Assembly (NCBI RefSeq): GCF_023498005.1
Contig: NZ_CP097289.1
Coordinates: 8,742,001-8,806,000 of the forward strand
Origin: Streptomyces durmitorensis
GTDB lineage: Bacteria; Actinomycetota; Actinomycetes; Streptomycetales; Streptomycetaceae
Length of the DNA stretch: 64,000 bases
Direction of reading: 5' to 3'
This document shows, one piece after another, positions 40,603 to 49,164 of this stretch (its first letter is position 1; each line of letters starts with the position of its first letter). The position numbers and the translations under genes were made by a program. The notes below the pieces were generated by a model. It searched no databases, was not told the DNA's origin, and worked only from the letters and a program-made list of their open reading frames with translations.

Positions 40603-41574
40603 ATGCGCGGCACAACGGTCTTGCCCGGCGAGGGGAACAGCGGATTACCGGGGAGCGGGCCGCCCGGCGACGACGGGATGCCGACGCATCGCCTGGAAGT
40701 GCCCATGCCCAACGCGCTGCCGTTCGCCATCGGCACGTTCGACACCATCGGGCCGATGTCACGTGCGTCGTTCCCGCACCGGCACACGTTCCACGAGATC
40801 GTCCACGTCACGGGCGGCACCGGCGGTCACGTCGTCGATCTGACCCGCTTCGCGCTGAGTCCGCCGAACCTGTGCTTCATCGCACCGGGCCAGGTCCACC
40901 ACTGGGAGAACGTCACCGGCCTCGACGGGCGCGTCATCCTCTTCACCGACGACTTCCTCCTGGACCACCCCGCGGATCGCCACGCGCTGCGAGGGCTCGG
41001 GCGGCGCTCCTGGCTCGAACTGCCCGACGAGGCGGCCGAGCCGACCGCGCGCCTCGTCGCCGATCTCGACGGCGAGTACCAGGCGGGTGCCGACGGATTC
41101 CAGAGCGTGCTGCGGGCCCTGCTGCACGTCCTGGTGGTGCGGGCGGCGCGGCTGCCCGCGCACCAGCCGACGGCGCCGCCGCCCGCGCAGCGCTCGCGGC
41201 CCGGCTCGGTCGCCGCGGAGTTGATGACCCTGCTCGGCACCCCGGAGGGTGCCCGGCGCTCCGTCCGGGCGTGCGCGCAGCAGCTGGGAGTCTCCGTGAG
41301 CTATCTGGGCGAGGCGGTGAAGGCGTCCACCGGCCGCACGCCCGGCGAACTGATCCGGCAGGCCCGGGTGCACGAGGCCAAACGCCTCCTGCTGCGTACG
41401 GAGTTGTCGGTCCGTCAGATAGCGCTGCGGGTCGGCTTCGGCGACCCGGCCTACTTCTGTCGCTTCTTCCGCAGGGAGACCGGCACGAGCCCGGGGGACT
41501 TCCGGCGCGGCGGTGGCGATATTCACCACGACCACCGTCTTGAGTCCATCGCCCGCACCCGGCCGTCCGCATAA
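40603..41574 (+). CDS. AraC-family transcriptional regulator
   Basis: ATG 40603 follows GAGGAGCG; later ATGs are possible because the first 45 residues are unconserved. The 323-residue protein has an N-terminal cupin (FPHRHTFHEIVHVTGGTGGHVVDL) and a C-terminal pair of helix-turn-helices (ACAQQLGVSVSYLGEAVKASTG and VRQIALRVGFGDPAYFCRFFRRETGTSPGDFR). The dioxygenase gene 45 bp downstream on the same strand is a likely target. Confidence 0.9.
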   Translation: MRGTTVLPGEGNSGLPGSGPPGDDGMPTHRLEVPMPNALPFAIGTFDTIGPMSRASFPHRHTFHEIVHVTGGTGGHVVDLTRFALSPPNLCFIAPGQVHHWENVTGLDGRVILFTDDFLLDHPADRHALRGLGRRSWLELPDEAAEPTARLVADLDGEYQAGADGFQSVLRALLHVLVVRAARLPAHQPTAPPPAQRSRPGSVAAELMTLLGTPEGARRSVRACAQQLGVSVSYLGEAVKASTGRTPGELIRQARVHEAKRLLLRTELSVRQIALRVGFGDPAYFCRFFRRETGTSPGDFRRGGGDIHHDHRLESIARTRPSA

Positions 41575-41619
41575 CTTCGGAGCCGATCCGGAACCCACCC
41601 CACCCCCTCAGGAGGAGCG

Positions 41620-42333
41620 ATGGAGCACGAGATCGGCACGACCGGAGACGGCATACGCGACGGCGCCGGCGACAGCGGCGGGACCAGCGAACCGAAGGCG
41701 CACCAGGGCGGCGGCCCCAGCCGCAAGACCGTCCTGAGAGCGGCCGCCGCGGTGGGCATGGCCCTGCCGGTGGCCCTCATGGGAGTCCCCGCCCTTGCCC
41801 GGACCGCGGGGGAGCGCGGCGTGGCGCCGGAGGCGACCCCGGCCTGCGACGACGGCGACGATCCGACGCCCCCGCAGATGGAGGGCCCGTACTTCAAACC
41901 CAACTCCCCCCGGCGCACCTCGCTCCTGCAGCCCGGCACCCCGGGCGTCCGGCTCACCGTCACCGGCTACGTCTTCGGGCGTGCCTGCCGGCCGATTCCC
42001 CGGGTCCTGATGGACTTCTGGCAGGCCGACACCTACGGGACGTACGACAACACGGGTTTCCGCTTCCGGGGGCACCAATTCACCGACGCCAACGGCGCGT
42101 TCAGGCTCACCACGGTCGTGCCCGGCCTCTACCCGGGCCGCACCCGGCACCTGCACGTCAAGGTGCAGGCCCCTGGGCGCCCGGTCCTCACGACCCAGCT
42201 GTACTTCCCCGGTGAACCGCGCAACAACACGGACCCGATCTTCGACGCCCGGCTGCTCATGAACGTACGCACCGTCGGGAACGCGAAGGAGGCCGACTTC
42301 GACTTCGTCCTGAACGTGCCGCAGCAGCCCTGA
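41620..42333 (+). CDS. Secreted intradiol dioxygenase-like protein
   Basis: ATG follows AGGAGCG. The 237-residue protein has a long N-terminus with a hydrophobic export segment after SRKTVLR (possibly Tat-like, though no twin Arg), then an intradiol ring-cleavage core: MEGPYFKPNSPRR, VLMDFWQADTYGTYDN, FRGHQFTDANGAF and PGLYPGRTRHLHVKV. The Tyr-Tyr-His-His iron ligands are present. It is related to protocatechuate 3,4-dioxygenase but extracellular; substrate unknown. Confidence 0.87.
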   Translation: MEHEIGTTGDGIRDGAGDSGGTSEPKAHQGGGPSRKTVLRAAAAVGMALPVALMGVPALARTAGERGVAPEATPACDDGDDPTPPQMEGPYFKPNSPRRTSLLQPGTPGVRLTVTGYVFGRACRPIPRVLMDFWQADTYGTYDNTGFRFRGHQFTDANGAFRLTTVVPGLYPGRTRHLHVKVQAPGRPVLTTQLYFPGEPRNNTDPIFDARLLMNVRTVGNAKEADFDFVLNVPQQP

Positions 42334-42346
42334 CCGGAAAGTGGCC

Positions 42347-42382
42347 TGCCGCTCGGCCTCCCGGTGAGGCGGCCGAGCGGCA
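42347..42382 (+). terminator. Hairpin after the dioxygenase gene
   Basis: TGCCGCTCGGCC and GGCCGAGCGGCA form a perfect 12-bp stem with a 12-nt loop, 13 bp after the stop codon. Confidence 0.75.
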
Positions 42383-42496
42383 AGGGGCGCGTACAACCTT
42401 TGGTGACCTCGGAGGGTCAAGTGATCGGCCGGCATGAACCGGTGGTGAACTCCACCGGGCAGCCGCCCCACCGCACTCTGAACCAAGGGAACCCGT

Positions 42497-44020
42497 ATGT
42501 CGCGAGCCAGCCGCACAGCCCGTCGCACCCTGCCCCTGATGGCCGCCTCCCTGCTCGTGGGCAGTGGCCTCTCGGCCCTGGCCCTCGGGGCGGGCAGCGC
42601 CCAGGCGGCCACGCCGGCCACCGACGCGGGCCGCGCGAGCGCCGCCGCGGGGAAGGCGACGGACGACCTGAACGGCGACGGCTACGCCGACCTCGTCGTC
42701 GGCGCCCCGGGCGGCACGGTCTCCGGCAAGGCCAAGGCCGGGTACGTCGTGGTGACCTACGGCTCCAAGGACGGCCTCGACCCGGCCAAGAAGAAGATCA
42801 TCAGCCGCTCCACGAGCGGTGTGCCCGGCGCGGCCACCGCCAAGCAGGAGTTCGGCAGGCACGTCACCAAGGCCGACCTGGACCAGGACGGGTACGGGGA
42901 CCTGGTCGTCGGCACCGGCGTCAAGGCCGGTGGCTCGGTGATCCTGTGGGGCTCCGTGAGCGGCCCGACCGGCGGCACCGCGATCGACACCTTCGGATTC
43001 GCCCCGCAGGCGGCGGACTTCGACGGCGACGGCACCACCGACCTGGCCCTGTTCGACCTGGTGGGTTCGCACGGCGACGACCCGGTCGAGCAGAAGGCCC
43101 GCCTGTGGAAGGGGCCCATCGCGCGGACCGGCACCCCGGCCGCCACGCTCGACTTCATGGACAAGTCGCAGTGGTGGAGCTACGAGAGCGACGAGCGCCC
43201 CTACCCCGCATGCCGCGAGAAGCCCGAGGTCTGTGTCGACGGACCGCTCTCCGTGCAGGGCCCGGTGATCCCGGACGCCGTCGGTGATGTCAACGGCGAC
43301 GGTCGCGCCGACATCGCCATCAACGACTACACCGGCGACGGAACCTGGACCAACAGCATCCTGTACGGCAGCCCCACCGGCTTCAAGCGCGGTCACGGGG
43401 CGGGCGCCAAGGGGCAGTTGGGCCTCGGCGACATCAACGGCGACCACTACGACGACCTGGTCGTCGGCGAGAGCAACTACGACGAGGCCGACGCCAAGGT
43501 CAGGGTCGCCTATGGCTCGGCGGACGGCCTGAAGCCGCAGGTCCAGGAGTTCGACCAGGACCTGCCCGGCATTCCCGGTGCCGAGGAGGAGGGCGACCGC
43601 TTCGGCAGCTCCGTCTCCGTCGGCGACGTGACGGGTGACGGCTACGCGGACATCGCGCTCGGCGTCGTCGGCGAGGACGTCAAGGCCGTCGGCGACGCGG
43701 GCGCCGTCGTCCTCGTGCACGGCAGTGCGAACGGCGTGACCGGCACCGGCGCGCAGGCCTTCCACCAGGACACGGCGGGCGTGCCCGGAGTCGCCGAGGC
43801 GGACGACCAGTTCGGGGCGGCCGCGGCGCTGCTCGACGTCACGGGTGACGGCCACCGCGACCTGGCGGTGTCATCCGCCAGGGAGAACGCCCAGGCGGGC
43901 GCCGTCTGGTCGCTGCGCGGCACCACCGCGGGCCTGATCGCCACGGACTCCGTCGCCTTCGGCCCCAAGGACGTCGGGGCTCCGGACGCCGCGGCCCTCT
44001 TCGGCAGCACCCTGCGCTAG
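42497..44020 (+). CDS. Secreted FG-GAP / integrin-alpha-like beta-propeller protein
   Basis: The 507-residue protein has a signal peptide (ARRTLPLMAASLLVGSGLSALALGAGSAQA) and about six to seven FG-GAP repeats, each with a calcium-binding loop such as DLNGDGYADLVVG, DLDQDGYGDLVVG, DVNGDGRADIAIN and DVTGDGYADIALG. Streptomyces secrete many such propellers; their roles are mostly unknown. A strong terminator follows at once. Confidence 0.92.
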   Translation: MSRASRTARRTLPLMAASLLVGSGLSALALGAGSAQAATPATDAGRASAAAGKATDDLNGDGYADLVVGAPGGTVSGKAKAGYVVVTYGSKDGLDPAKKKIISRSTSGVPGAATAKQEFGRHVTKADLDQDGYGDLVVGTGVKAGGSVILWGSVSGPTGGTAIDTFGFAPQAADFDGDGTTDLALFDLVGSHGDDPVEQKARLWKGPIARTGTPAATLDFMDKSQWWSYESDERPYPACREKPEVCVDGPLSVQGPVIPDAVGDVNGDGRADIAINDYTGDGTWTNSILYGSPTGFKRGHGAGAKGQLGLGDINGDHYDDLVVGESNYDEADAKVRVAYGSADGLKPQVQEFDQDLPGIPGAEEEGDRFGSSVSVGDVTGDGYADIALGVVGEDVKAVGDAGAVVLVHGSANGVTGTGAQAFHQDTAGVPGVAEADDQFGAAAALLDVTGDGHRDLAVSSARENAQAGAVWSLRGTTAGLIATDSVAFGPKDVGAPDAAALFGSTLR

Positions 44021-44038
44021 GAACGAAGCGGCTCACGT

Positions 44039-44093
44039 ACGGGCCCGAGGGCGGGGGACGACGGATCGTCGCACCCCCCGCCCGCGGGCCCGT
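44039..44093. terminator. Strong bidirectional terminator hairpin
   Basis: ACGGGCCCGAGGGCGGGGG (44039-44057) pairs with 44075-44093 over 19 bp with one mismatch; the loop contains a small inner ACGA/TCGT stem. It sits between convergent genes and can serve both. Confidence 0.85.
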
Positions 44094-44104
44094 GCTGTTC
44101 TCCC

Positions 44105-44692
44105 TCAGTCGCTGCCGCCCCCGCCGCCCCCGCCGCCTCCGCAGCCGAAGTCCGAGTGGTCGGAGCCCGAGTCGTGGTCGAGGGCCTTGCCCAACCGGAC
44201 CATCGCCCGGCCGAGGCCGGACGGCATCAACTGCGCCTCCATGACGCCGCGTCGGACCGTCCCCTTCGGAAGGACTTCGGGGCCGTCGAACACGTAGGCG
44301 GGCAGGCTTCCTTCCTGTTCGGCCGCCTGTAGCCGCTGCCTTCCGGCCCGGGTCAGCTGGTGCCTGGCCCTGGTCACCAGGCCCCGGTCCGCGAGCCGGT
44401 CGCCGATCTCCTCCACCTCGGGAGACTCCCGCAACCGGCCGCACACGGACTCCGTGCTGCTGCTCTGCGGGCACGCCGAGACCAGGGCACGCTCGACGGG
44501 GTGCGCGGGCAACTCCCCGCCCACGGACCGCACTCGCGACGCCCTGAGCCTGAGCAGCCCGCCATCGGCCAGCGCGATCACCGCGCACTCCACCACCCGC
44601 CGCGGCCCACCGGCCAGATACGCCACGTCGTACACACCCAGGGCCTCTCGCGCTTCCACCGCCGCCGTGGCCCGCCTGAAGTACATCCGCAT
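44105..44692 (-). CDS. TIGR04222-like protein with glycine-rich tail
   Basis: ATG 44692 gives a 195-residue protein: DVAYLAGGPRRVVECAVIALADGGLL is the recognisable start of a domain found in TIGR04222-type actinobacterial proteins, and the C-terminus is a run of glycines (CGGGGGGGGGSD). Unlike typical members no membrane helices follow. The function is unknown. It is divergent from the membrane-protein gene at 44837. Confidence 0.75.
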   Translation of the reverse strand: MRMYFRRATAAVEAREALGVYDVAYLAGGPRRVVECAVIALADGGLLRLRASRVRSVGGELPAHPVERALVSACPQSSSTESVCGRLRESPEVEEIGDRLADRGLVTRARHQLTRAGRQRLQAAEQEGSLPAYVFDGPEVLPKGTVRRGVMEAQLMPSGLGRAMVRLGKALDHDSGSDHSDFGCGGGGGGGGGSD

Positions 44693-44836
44693 GCCCCCAC
44701 CCCCTTCGGACACCCCGTCTTTCGGCTGTGGTGCCCGATGGCAGGAGCGCACATCCCTCGCCCTCGCTCCTTCAGAGCAAAACTTGAGGGTCCCGGCCCC
44801 ATTGGTGCCGTCCGGTCCCGCGGCCATCATGACGGC

Positions 44837-45403
44837 ATGCGGAAGAATGCGGATGTCGATGCTGCCGGCGCCGACGGCGAGGCCCTCTGGCGCGCCGCGG
44901 ACAGAGATGCGCATCTGCGGAGCCGGATACTGCGCGCCTCGGTCACGGTGGTGGTGGGGCTCGGTTTCGGTGGGCTGCTGTTCGCCGCGGGCGAGCAGGG
45001 CGCAGCCGCCGTGATCACGGGCTGCGTTCTGCTCGTCGGGCTGCCCGTGGCCGTCCACTGGCTGCGCGACAGCCGCGCCGTCGTCGAGGTGGACGCGGTA
45101 GGCGGTGACCGGTCGGTGCTGCGGCTGCGGAGGGCCGTCGGCGGGATCGTGGACATTCCGGCGGGCTCGGTCAGCCGCGTGCATCTGGTGACCACGCCGT
45201 TCCAGGAGCCCGATACCCCTGGCGACGGCACGGCCGTACTGCATCTGCGCACCCGCCAGGGCCGCCGCTACCGGTGCCGTTTCGCGGGCATGGACAGACG
45301 GCAGCGTGCACGCTTCGAGGAGGCGTGGAGCAGGGCGTGCCCCACGGCGTCCTTCACGACGGGCGTGCGGACCTGGCCGCTGCCGTCCGGCGACTACGAC
45401 TGA
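44837..45403 (+). CDS. Small membrane protein of unknown function
   Basis: ATG 44837 gives 188 residues: a charged N-terminus, two adjacent membrane helices (ASVTVVVGLGFGGLLFAAG and AAVITGCVLLVGLPVAVHWL), and a beta-rich C-terminal part rich in Arg (LRLRRAVGGIVDI, LHLRTRQGRRYRCRF) that could be a PH-like cytoplasmic domain. No family is recognised with confidence. Confidence 0.7.
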   Translation: MRKNADVDAAGADGEALWRAADRDAHLRSRILRASVTVVVGLGFGGLLFAAGEQGAAAVITGCVLLVGLPVAVHWLRDSRAVVEVDAVGGDRSVLRLRRAVGGIVDIPAGSVSRVHLVTTPFQEPDTPGDGTAVLHLRTRQGRRYRCRFAGMDRRQRARFEEAWSRACPTASFTTGVRTWPLPSGDYD

Positions 45404-45530
45404 CGGAGCGCGGTCCGGGCGTCCCTCAACTCCCCGGAGTTCTCAGGTGTCTTGACAGCGACCGCCTCGCGACGGTCGCCTGGAGCCCTGCCGCGCGGCG
45501 GCGCCGGGACACACGGGGGAGAGGCAGGCG

Positions 45531-46511
45531 ATGTTGCGGGTGCACTTCACGGCCGAGGACCTGGCGCGGGTGCGGGTCGCCTCGGGTCCTGACTTCCTCT
45601 GGGAGATCAGCAACAGCGTGCAGACGCTGCAACGGCGTGACGGGGCCAGGGTGTTCGGGGAATGGCGGCGGTGGGCCAGGCCCCGGCTCTCGGATAGCTG
45701 CCGGCTCCTTTCGCCGCTCCTGCCGCCGCACGGCTGCTCTCCCGACTTCCTCACCCCCACCCACGGAGAAGGCGAGACGCTCCACGCGGCGGTCGACACC
45801 CTCGTACGCACTCCCCGGATGCGGCTGCGCACCGACCTGACGCGGGTGGCCGCGTCACGGCGCCTTCCGGGCTGGACGGAGTCGCTGGCGCGCGGTGACG
45901 TCGCGGCTCTGCGGCAGCTGGGGCACGCGCTGCACACGTACCACCTGGAGGCGCTCGCACCCTTCTGGCCGCGCATCCACGCCCAGATCGACGCCGACCG
46001 CATCATCCGGCTGCACAGCCTCCTGGACGGCGGGACCGATGGACTGCTCGCGGGTCTGGGGCCTCAACTGCGCTGGCGTCAGCCGGTGTTGGAGGTCGAC
46101 TACCCCGTGGAGCAGGACCTGCGGCTCGACGGCAGGGGGCTCACCCTGCAGCCCTCCTTCTTCTGCTGGCCCACGCCCGTCACGCTCGCCGACGGCGAAC
46201 TGCCCCCTGTCCTGGTGTATCCCATCGACCACGCGATGGACTGGGCCCAGCCCACGCCCGCCGACCGTCCGGCCGACGGCGCCCTGGGACCGCTCATCGG
46301 GCACACGCGCGCCGCCGTCCTCAAGGCGGTCCGCACCGGCTCGTCCACGGTCGAGCTCGCCCGTCTCCTCGCGGTCACCCACCCGGCGATAAGCCAGCAC
46401 GTCAAAGTGCTGCGCGCGGCGGGCCTTGTGACCACGGTCCGCAGGGCGGGGCGGTCCCTCCACGTCGCCACGGCGGAAGGGCGCGCGCTGCTGCGCAGCA
46501 GCGGGTCGTAA
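45531..46511 (+). CDS. ArsR-type winged-helix regulator with N-terminal DUF5937-like domain
   Basis: ATG 45531 gives 326 residues. The first 230 residues (LRVHFTAEDLARVRVASGPDFLWEISNSVQ...) form a domain common in actinobacterial ArsR-like regulators. The last 80 hold the winged helix: RAAVLKAVRTGSSTVELARLLAVTHPAISQHVKVLRAAGLVTTVRRAGRSLHVATAEG. No metal-binding cysteine cluster is visible. The target is unknown. Confidence 0.87.
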   Translation: MLRVHFTAEDLARVRVASGPDFLWEISNSVQTLQRRDGARVFGEWRRWARPRLSDSCRLLSPLLPPHGCSPDFLTPTHGEGETLHAAVDTLVRTPRMRLRTDLTRVAASRRLPGWTESLARGDVAALRQLGHALHTYHLEALAPFWPRIHAQIDADRIIRLHSLLDGGTDGLLAGLGPQLRWRQPVLEVDYPVEQDLRLDGRGLTLQPSFFCWPTPVTLADGELPPVLVYPIDHAMDWAQPTPADRPADGALGPLIGHTRAAVLKAVRTGSSTVELARLLAVTHPAISQHVKVLRAAGLVTTVRRAGRSLHVATAEGRALLRSSGS

Positions 46512-46615
46512 GTCTGGGCTTTCATTCATTGCGTCTGGCATGGCCATGCAAGGAAGCTGACCGGGCTGTTGCACACGCATCCCCCCACCGCGTTGCGTCC
46601 CAGCCCTCTGTCCTG

Positions 46616-46632
46616 CGCGCGTTCAACGCGCG
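46616..46632. promoter_or_regulatory. 17-bp palindrome CGCGCGTT-C-AACGCGCG
   Basis: A perfect 8-bp inverted repeat with one central base lies 58 bp before the secreted-protein start, in an otherwise featureless 178-bp gap. It could be an operator. Confidence 0.35.
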
Positions 46633-46689
46633 TCCACCTGAGAACTTCCGGGCACGGCACGAGGGACGCATCGACGATCCGATGAAGGA

Positions 46690-47397
46690 GTGGCGTTGCG
46701 CACTACTAGCACTACTAGCACTACTACTCGTATCCTGACCCGCCGCGCGGCCGTGGCCGTCTCGCTCGCCGTCGTCGGCACCCTCTGTGCCGTGCCCGGC
46801 GTCGTGCAGGCCGCCGAGGCCCCCACGGCCATTGCGGCGTCCTCCGGGCACGGCCTGAAGTGGTTCCAGGAGCGCCACGGTCTGCCCCGGACCGGCTCGG
46901 TCGACGGAGCGACCGCCAGAGCCCTGCGACAGGCCCCCGATGCCGAACTGCACAAGGCCTTCCGGACCGCGGCCGACCTCGGGCCCGAGGAACTCGCCAA
47001 CGCGCGCACCGTCATCGGTGTCGGCAAGGGTGCGCAGATTCCCGAACAGGGCCTGGTCATCGCGCTGATGACAGCAATGCAGGAGTCGAAGTTCGTCAAC
47101 TACCTGACGCCGGTCGACCACGACTCCCTGGGCATCTTCCAGCAGCGCCCCAGCACCGGCTGGGGCACTCCCGAGCAGATCACCGACGTCGCCACCTCGT
47201 CCAAGTCCTTCTACGGAGTGGCCCCCTTCGGCAGCAACCCGGGGCTGATCCAGATCGACGGCTGGCAGACGATGCCCCCGGGCGACGTCTGCCAGGCCGT
47301 CCAGGTGTCGGCCTATCCCGACCGCTACGCCCAGTGGGAGCAGTTCGCCCGCGACCTGCTCGCCCAGGAAGGGCCCTCGGTCCCGCCGATCCCCTGA
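46690..47397 (+). CDS. Secreted peptidoglycan-binding-like protein
   Basis: GTG 46690 is the frame start, but GGAG at 46687-46690 better fits a TTG start at 46696. A Thr-rich leader and signal peptide (AAVAVSLAVVGTLCAVPGVVQA) are followed by a short peptidoglycan-binding type 1 motif (GLKWFQERHGLPRTGSVDGATARAL) and a C-terminal domain with MTAMQESKFVNYL and DSLGIFQQRPSTGWGTPEQI, a pattern of actinobacterial lytic-transglycosylase-like proteins. The Glu in MQESK would be the catalytic candidate. It lies 73 bp before another secreted protein gene. Confidence 0.8.
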   Translation: MALRTTSTTSTTTRILTRRAAVAVSLAVVGTLCAVPGVVQAAEAPTAIAASSGHGLKWFQERHGLPRTGSVDGATARALRQAPDAELHKAFRTAADLGPEELANARTVIGVGKGAQIPEQGLVIALMTAMQESKFVNYLTPVDHDSLGIFQQRPSTGWGTPEQITDVATSSKSFYGVAPFGSNPGLIQIDGWQTMPPGDVCQAVQVSAYPDRYAQWEQFARDLLAQEGPSVPPIP

Positions 47398-47470
47398 CCC
47401 CAGGCGCCGGTCCTCGCATCTCGCACGCCCCTGCACGCCTCGCCCCTCACCCCCCACCCCAGGAGCCCGT

Positions 47471-48181
47471 ATGCGCAAGAGACTTGTCTCCACAGCGATC
47501 GCCGTAGCCGCGGTGGGCGCCCTCGTCACCCCGGCCGCCGCCCAGGCGGAACCCGCGCACCCGCGGAGCGTGTCCGTGCTCGGCCACGGCTCGAAGGCCG
47601 GTACCGCGGTCGTCAGCGGACAGAACGAACCCGGCACCCGGCTGAGCGTCGGCGGTGCGCGGACCAAGAGCGCCCACACCCTCCCGGTCGACTACCAGGT
47701 CCAGGAGACCGGCTACTGGTGCGGACCCGCCGCCACCCGCATCGCCCTGTCCGCGCGGATCGCCCCGCCGAGCCAGGGCGCCCTTGCCGCGCAGCTCGGC
47801 ACCACCGAGGCGGGCACCGACCACATCAGTCAGGTGACCGGCGTGCTCAACGCCAACCTCGGCACGGGCTGGTACGAGACCAAGGAGATGCCGAACGACC
47901 CGCCCACCCAGGCCCAGAAGGACCTGTTGTGGAACGACATCGTCCTGGACATCGACAACAACTACCCGCTGGTGGCCAACATCGTGGCCCCGCCCGGCAA
48001 TCAGCCGCCCGGCTACCCGTCGGACCAGACGATCTACCACTACTTCACCGTCATCGGCTACGACGACGCGAACCGCACCGTCCTCATCGCCGACCCCGCC
48101 TCCTTCGGCGGCAATCAGATCTACTGGCTCTCCTTCGACCAGCTCGCCACCCTGATCCCGCCGAAGGGCTACGCGGCCTGA
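47471..48181 (+). CDS. Secreted C39-like peptidase
   Basis: The 236-residue protein has a signal peptide (VSTAIAVAAVGALVTPAAAQA), then a papain-like C39 domain with the catalytic cysteine in YWCGPAATRIALS, the histidine in YHYFTVIGYDD and an Asp in IADPASFGG. Such stand-alone C39 proteins in Streptomyces are secreted; their substrate is unknown. No bacteriocin genes are near. Confidence 0.88.
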   Translation: MRKRLVSTAIAVAAVGALVTPAAAQAEPAHPRSVSVLGHGSKAGTAVVSGQNEPGTRLSVGGARTKSAHTLPVDYQVQETGYWCGPAATRIALSARIAPPSQGALAAQLGTTEAGTDHISQVTGVLNANLGTGWYETKEMPNDPPTQAQKDLLWNDIVLDIDNNYPLVANIVAPPGNQPPGYPSDQTIYHYFTVIGYDDANRTVLIADPASFGGNQIYWLSFDQLATLIPPKGYAA

Positions 48182-48206
48182 GCCGGAGCCCCGGGACACC
48201 AGCGGT

Positions 48207-48249
48207 GGCCGTGGGTGGCGCCGCACGACCACGTACGCCACCCACGGCC
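48207..48249. terminator. 14-bp stem terminator after the C39 peptidase gene
   Basis: GGCCGTGGGTGGCG and CGCCACCCACGGCC pair perfectly across a 15-nt loop, 26 bp after the stop. Confidence 0.85.
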
Positions 48250-48282
48250 CGCACGGTCGCCGTTCCGGGGGCAACGACGACA

Positions 48283-48310
48283 GCCTCAGCGGCACCGACT
48301 CCGCTGAGGC
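48283..48310. terminator. Second hairpin in the convergent gap
   Basis: GCCTCAGCGG and CCGCTGAGGC form a perfect 10-bp stem with an 8-nt loop between the C39 and sigma-factor genes. Confidence 0.6.
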
Positions 48311-48381
48311 CGAACAGGAGGCAGGGTCCGGGCGATCCCGCCGACCTCAGGGTCATATGGAGCTACCCCTTGCTTCCGCCC

Positions 48382-48409
48382 GAACCGGGTGCGCGGATGC
48401 ACCCGGTTC
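48382..48409 (-). terminator. Terminator hairpin of the sigma-factor gene
   Basis: GAACCGGGTGC and GCACCCGGTTC form a perfect 11-bp stem with a 6-nt loop, 11 bp beyond the sigma-factor stop codon on its strand. Confidence 0.75.
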
Positions 48410-48419
48410 CCGGAATTTC

Positions 48420-49010
48420 TCAGCGGCCGTCCCGCACGTCCTCCAGGCGGAGACGCAGACTGCGGATACCGCGCCGGGCATGGCTCTTGACCGTGCCGAG
48501 CGGCCACCCGGTGCGTTCGGAGATCTGCGGATGCGTGAGGTCCTCGTAGTACGCCAGACGCAGTACCGTCCGCTGCGGCATGGGGAGTCTCGCCAACTCG
48601 ACCGTCATCAGCGCCCGGTCGACCGTCGGGTCCATCCCCTCCTGGGCTCGGTGGTTCATGACGGCGTACTGCTCCCCGGCTCCCTCGACGAGCGCCGCCC
48701 TGCGGGTGCGCGCCGCCAGTGCGTCCGCGACCCTGTGCCGCGTGATGCCGATCAACCAGGCCGCCAGGCTGCCCAGTTCGGGGCGGTAGCAGGACCGGCC
48801 GCGCCAGGCGGCGAGGAACACCTGCTGGGTGATGTCCTCCGCCTCACGGCTGTCACCGAGCGCGCGCTGGGCCAGGGCATGCACAAGAGGCCCCCACCGG
48901 CGGTACACCGCCGTGAGGCTCGCTTCGTCTCCGTCGGCAAGGCCCCTGGCCAGATCTGTGGTCCGCTCCCCGGAGGGGGCCCGCACCGGCTGTTGCACCA
49001 GTGTGCTCAT
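48420..49010 (-). CDS. ECF-type RNA polymerase sigma factor
   Basis: The 196-residue protein has sigma region 2 (AVYRRWGPLVHALAQRALGDSREAEDITQQVFLAAWRG) and region 4 (LPMPQRTVLRLAYYEDLTHPQISERTGWPLGTVKSHARRGIRSLR). No anti-sigma gene is adjacent. It is divergent from a MerR regulator with a B12-type domain, 154 bp away, as in the litS/litR pair of S. coelicolor, so light control through that regulator is a reasonable guess. Confidence 0.92.
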   Translation of the reverse strand: MSTLVQQPVRAPSGERTTDLARGLADGDEASLTAVYRRWGPLVHALAQRALGDSREAEDITQQVFLAAWRGRSCYRPELGSLAAWLIGITRHRVADALAARTRRAALVEGAGEQYAVMNHRAQEGMDPTVDRALMTVELARLPMPQRTVLRLAYYEDLTHPQISERTGWPLGTVKSHARRGIRSLRLRLEDVRDGR

Positions 49011-49164
49011 CGACGCTTCGTCAGCTCCTCGTGGTGATCACAATCGCCGTACGACCGAACGGAAAAGGGCAGTCTCGTGGTGGCCGCGGCCGCGATCCGG
49101 TCATCCTGGAAACAGTTGCTCGCGGGCGGCAACTCGCATCGGTTGTGCGTCGTATCGTGGCCGG
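49011..49164. promoter_or_regulatory. Divergent promoter region, sigma factor / MerR regulator
   Basis: This 154-bp gap must hold both promoters and probably the MerR operator. By eye no exact long repeat or standard -35/-10 pair stands out. Confidence 0.45.

Noticed and set aside
46512..46689. Transposase or insertion-sequence remnant in the gap
   Set aside because: No inverted terminal repeats, target duplication or DDE-type coding could be seen.
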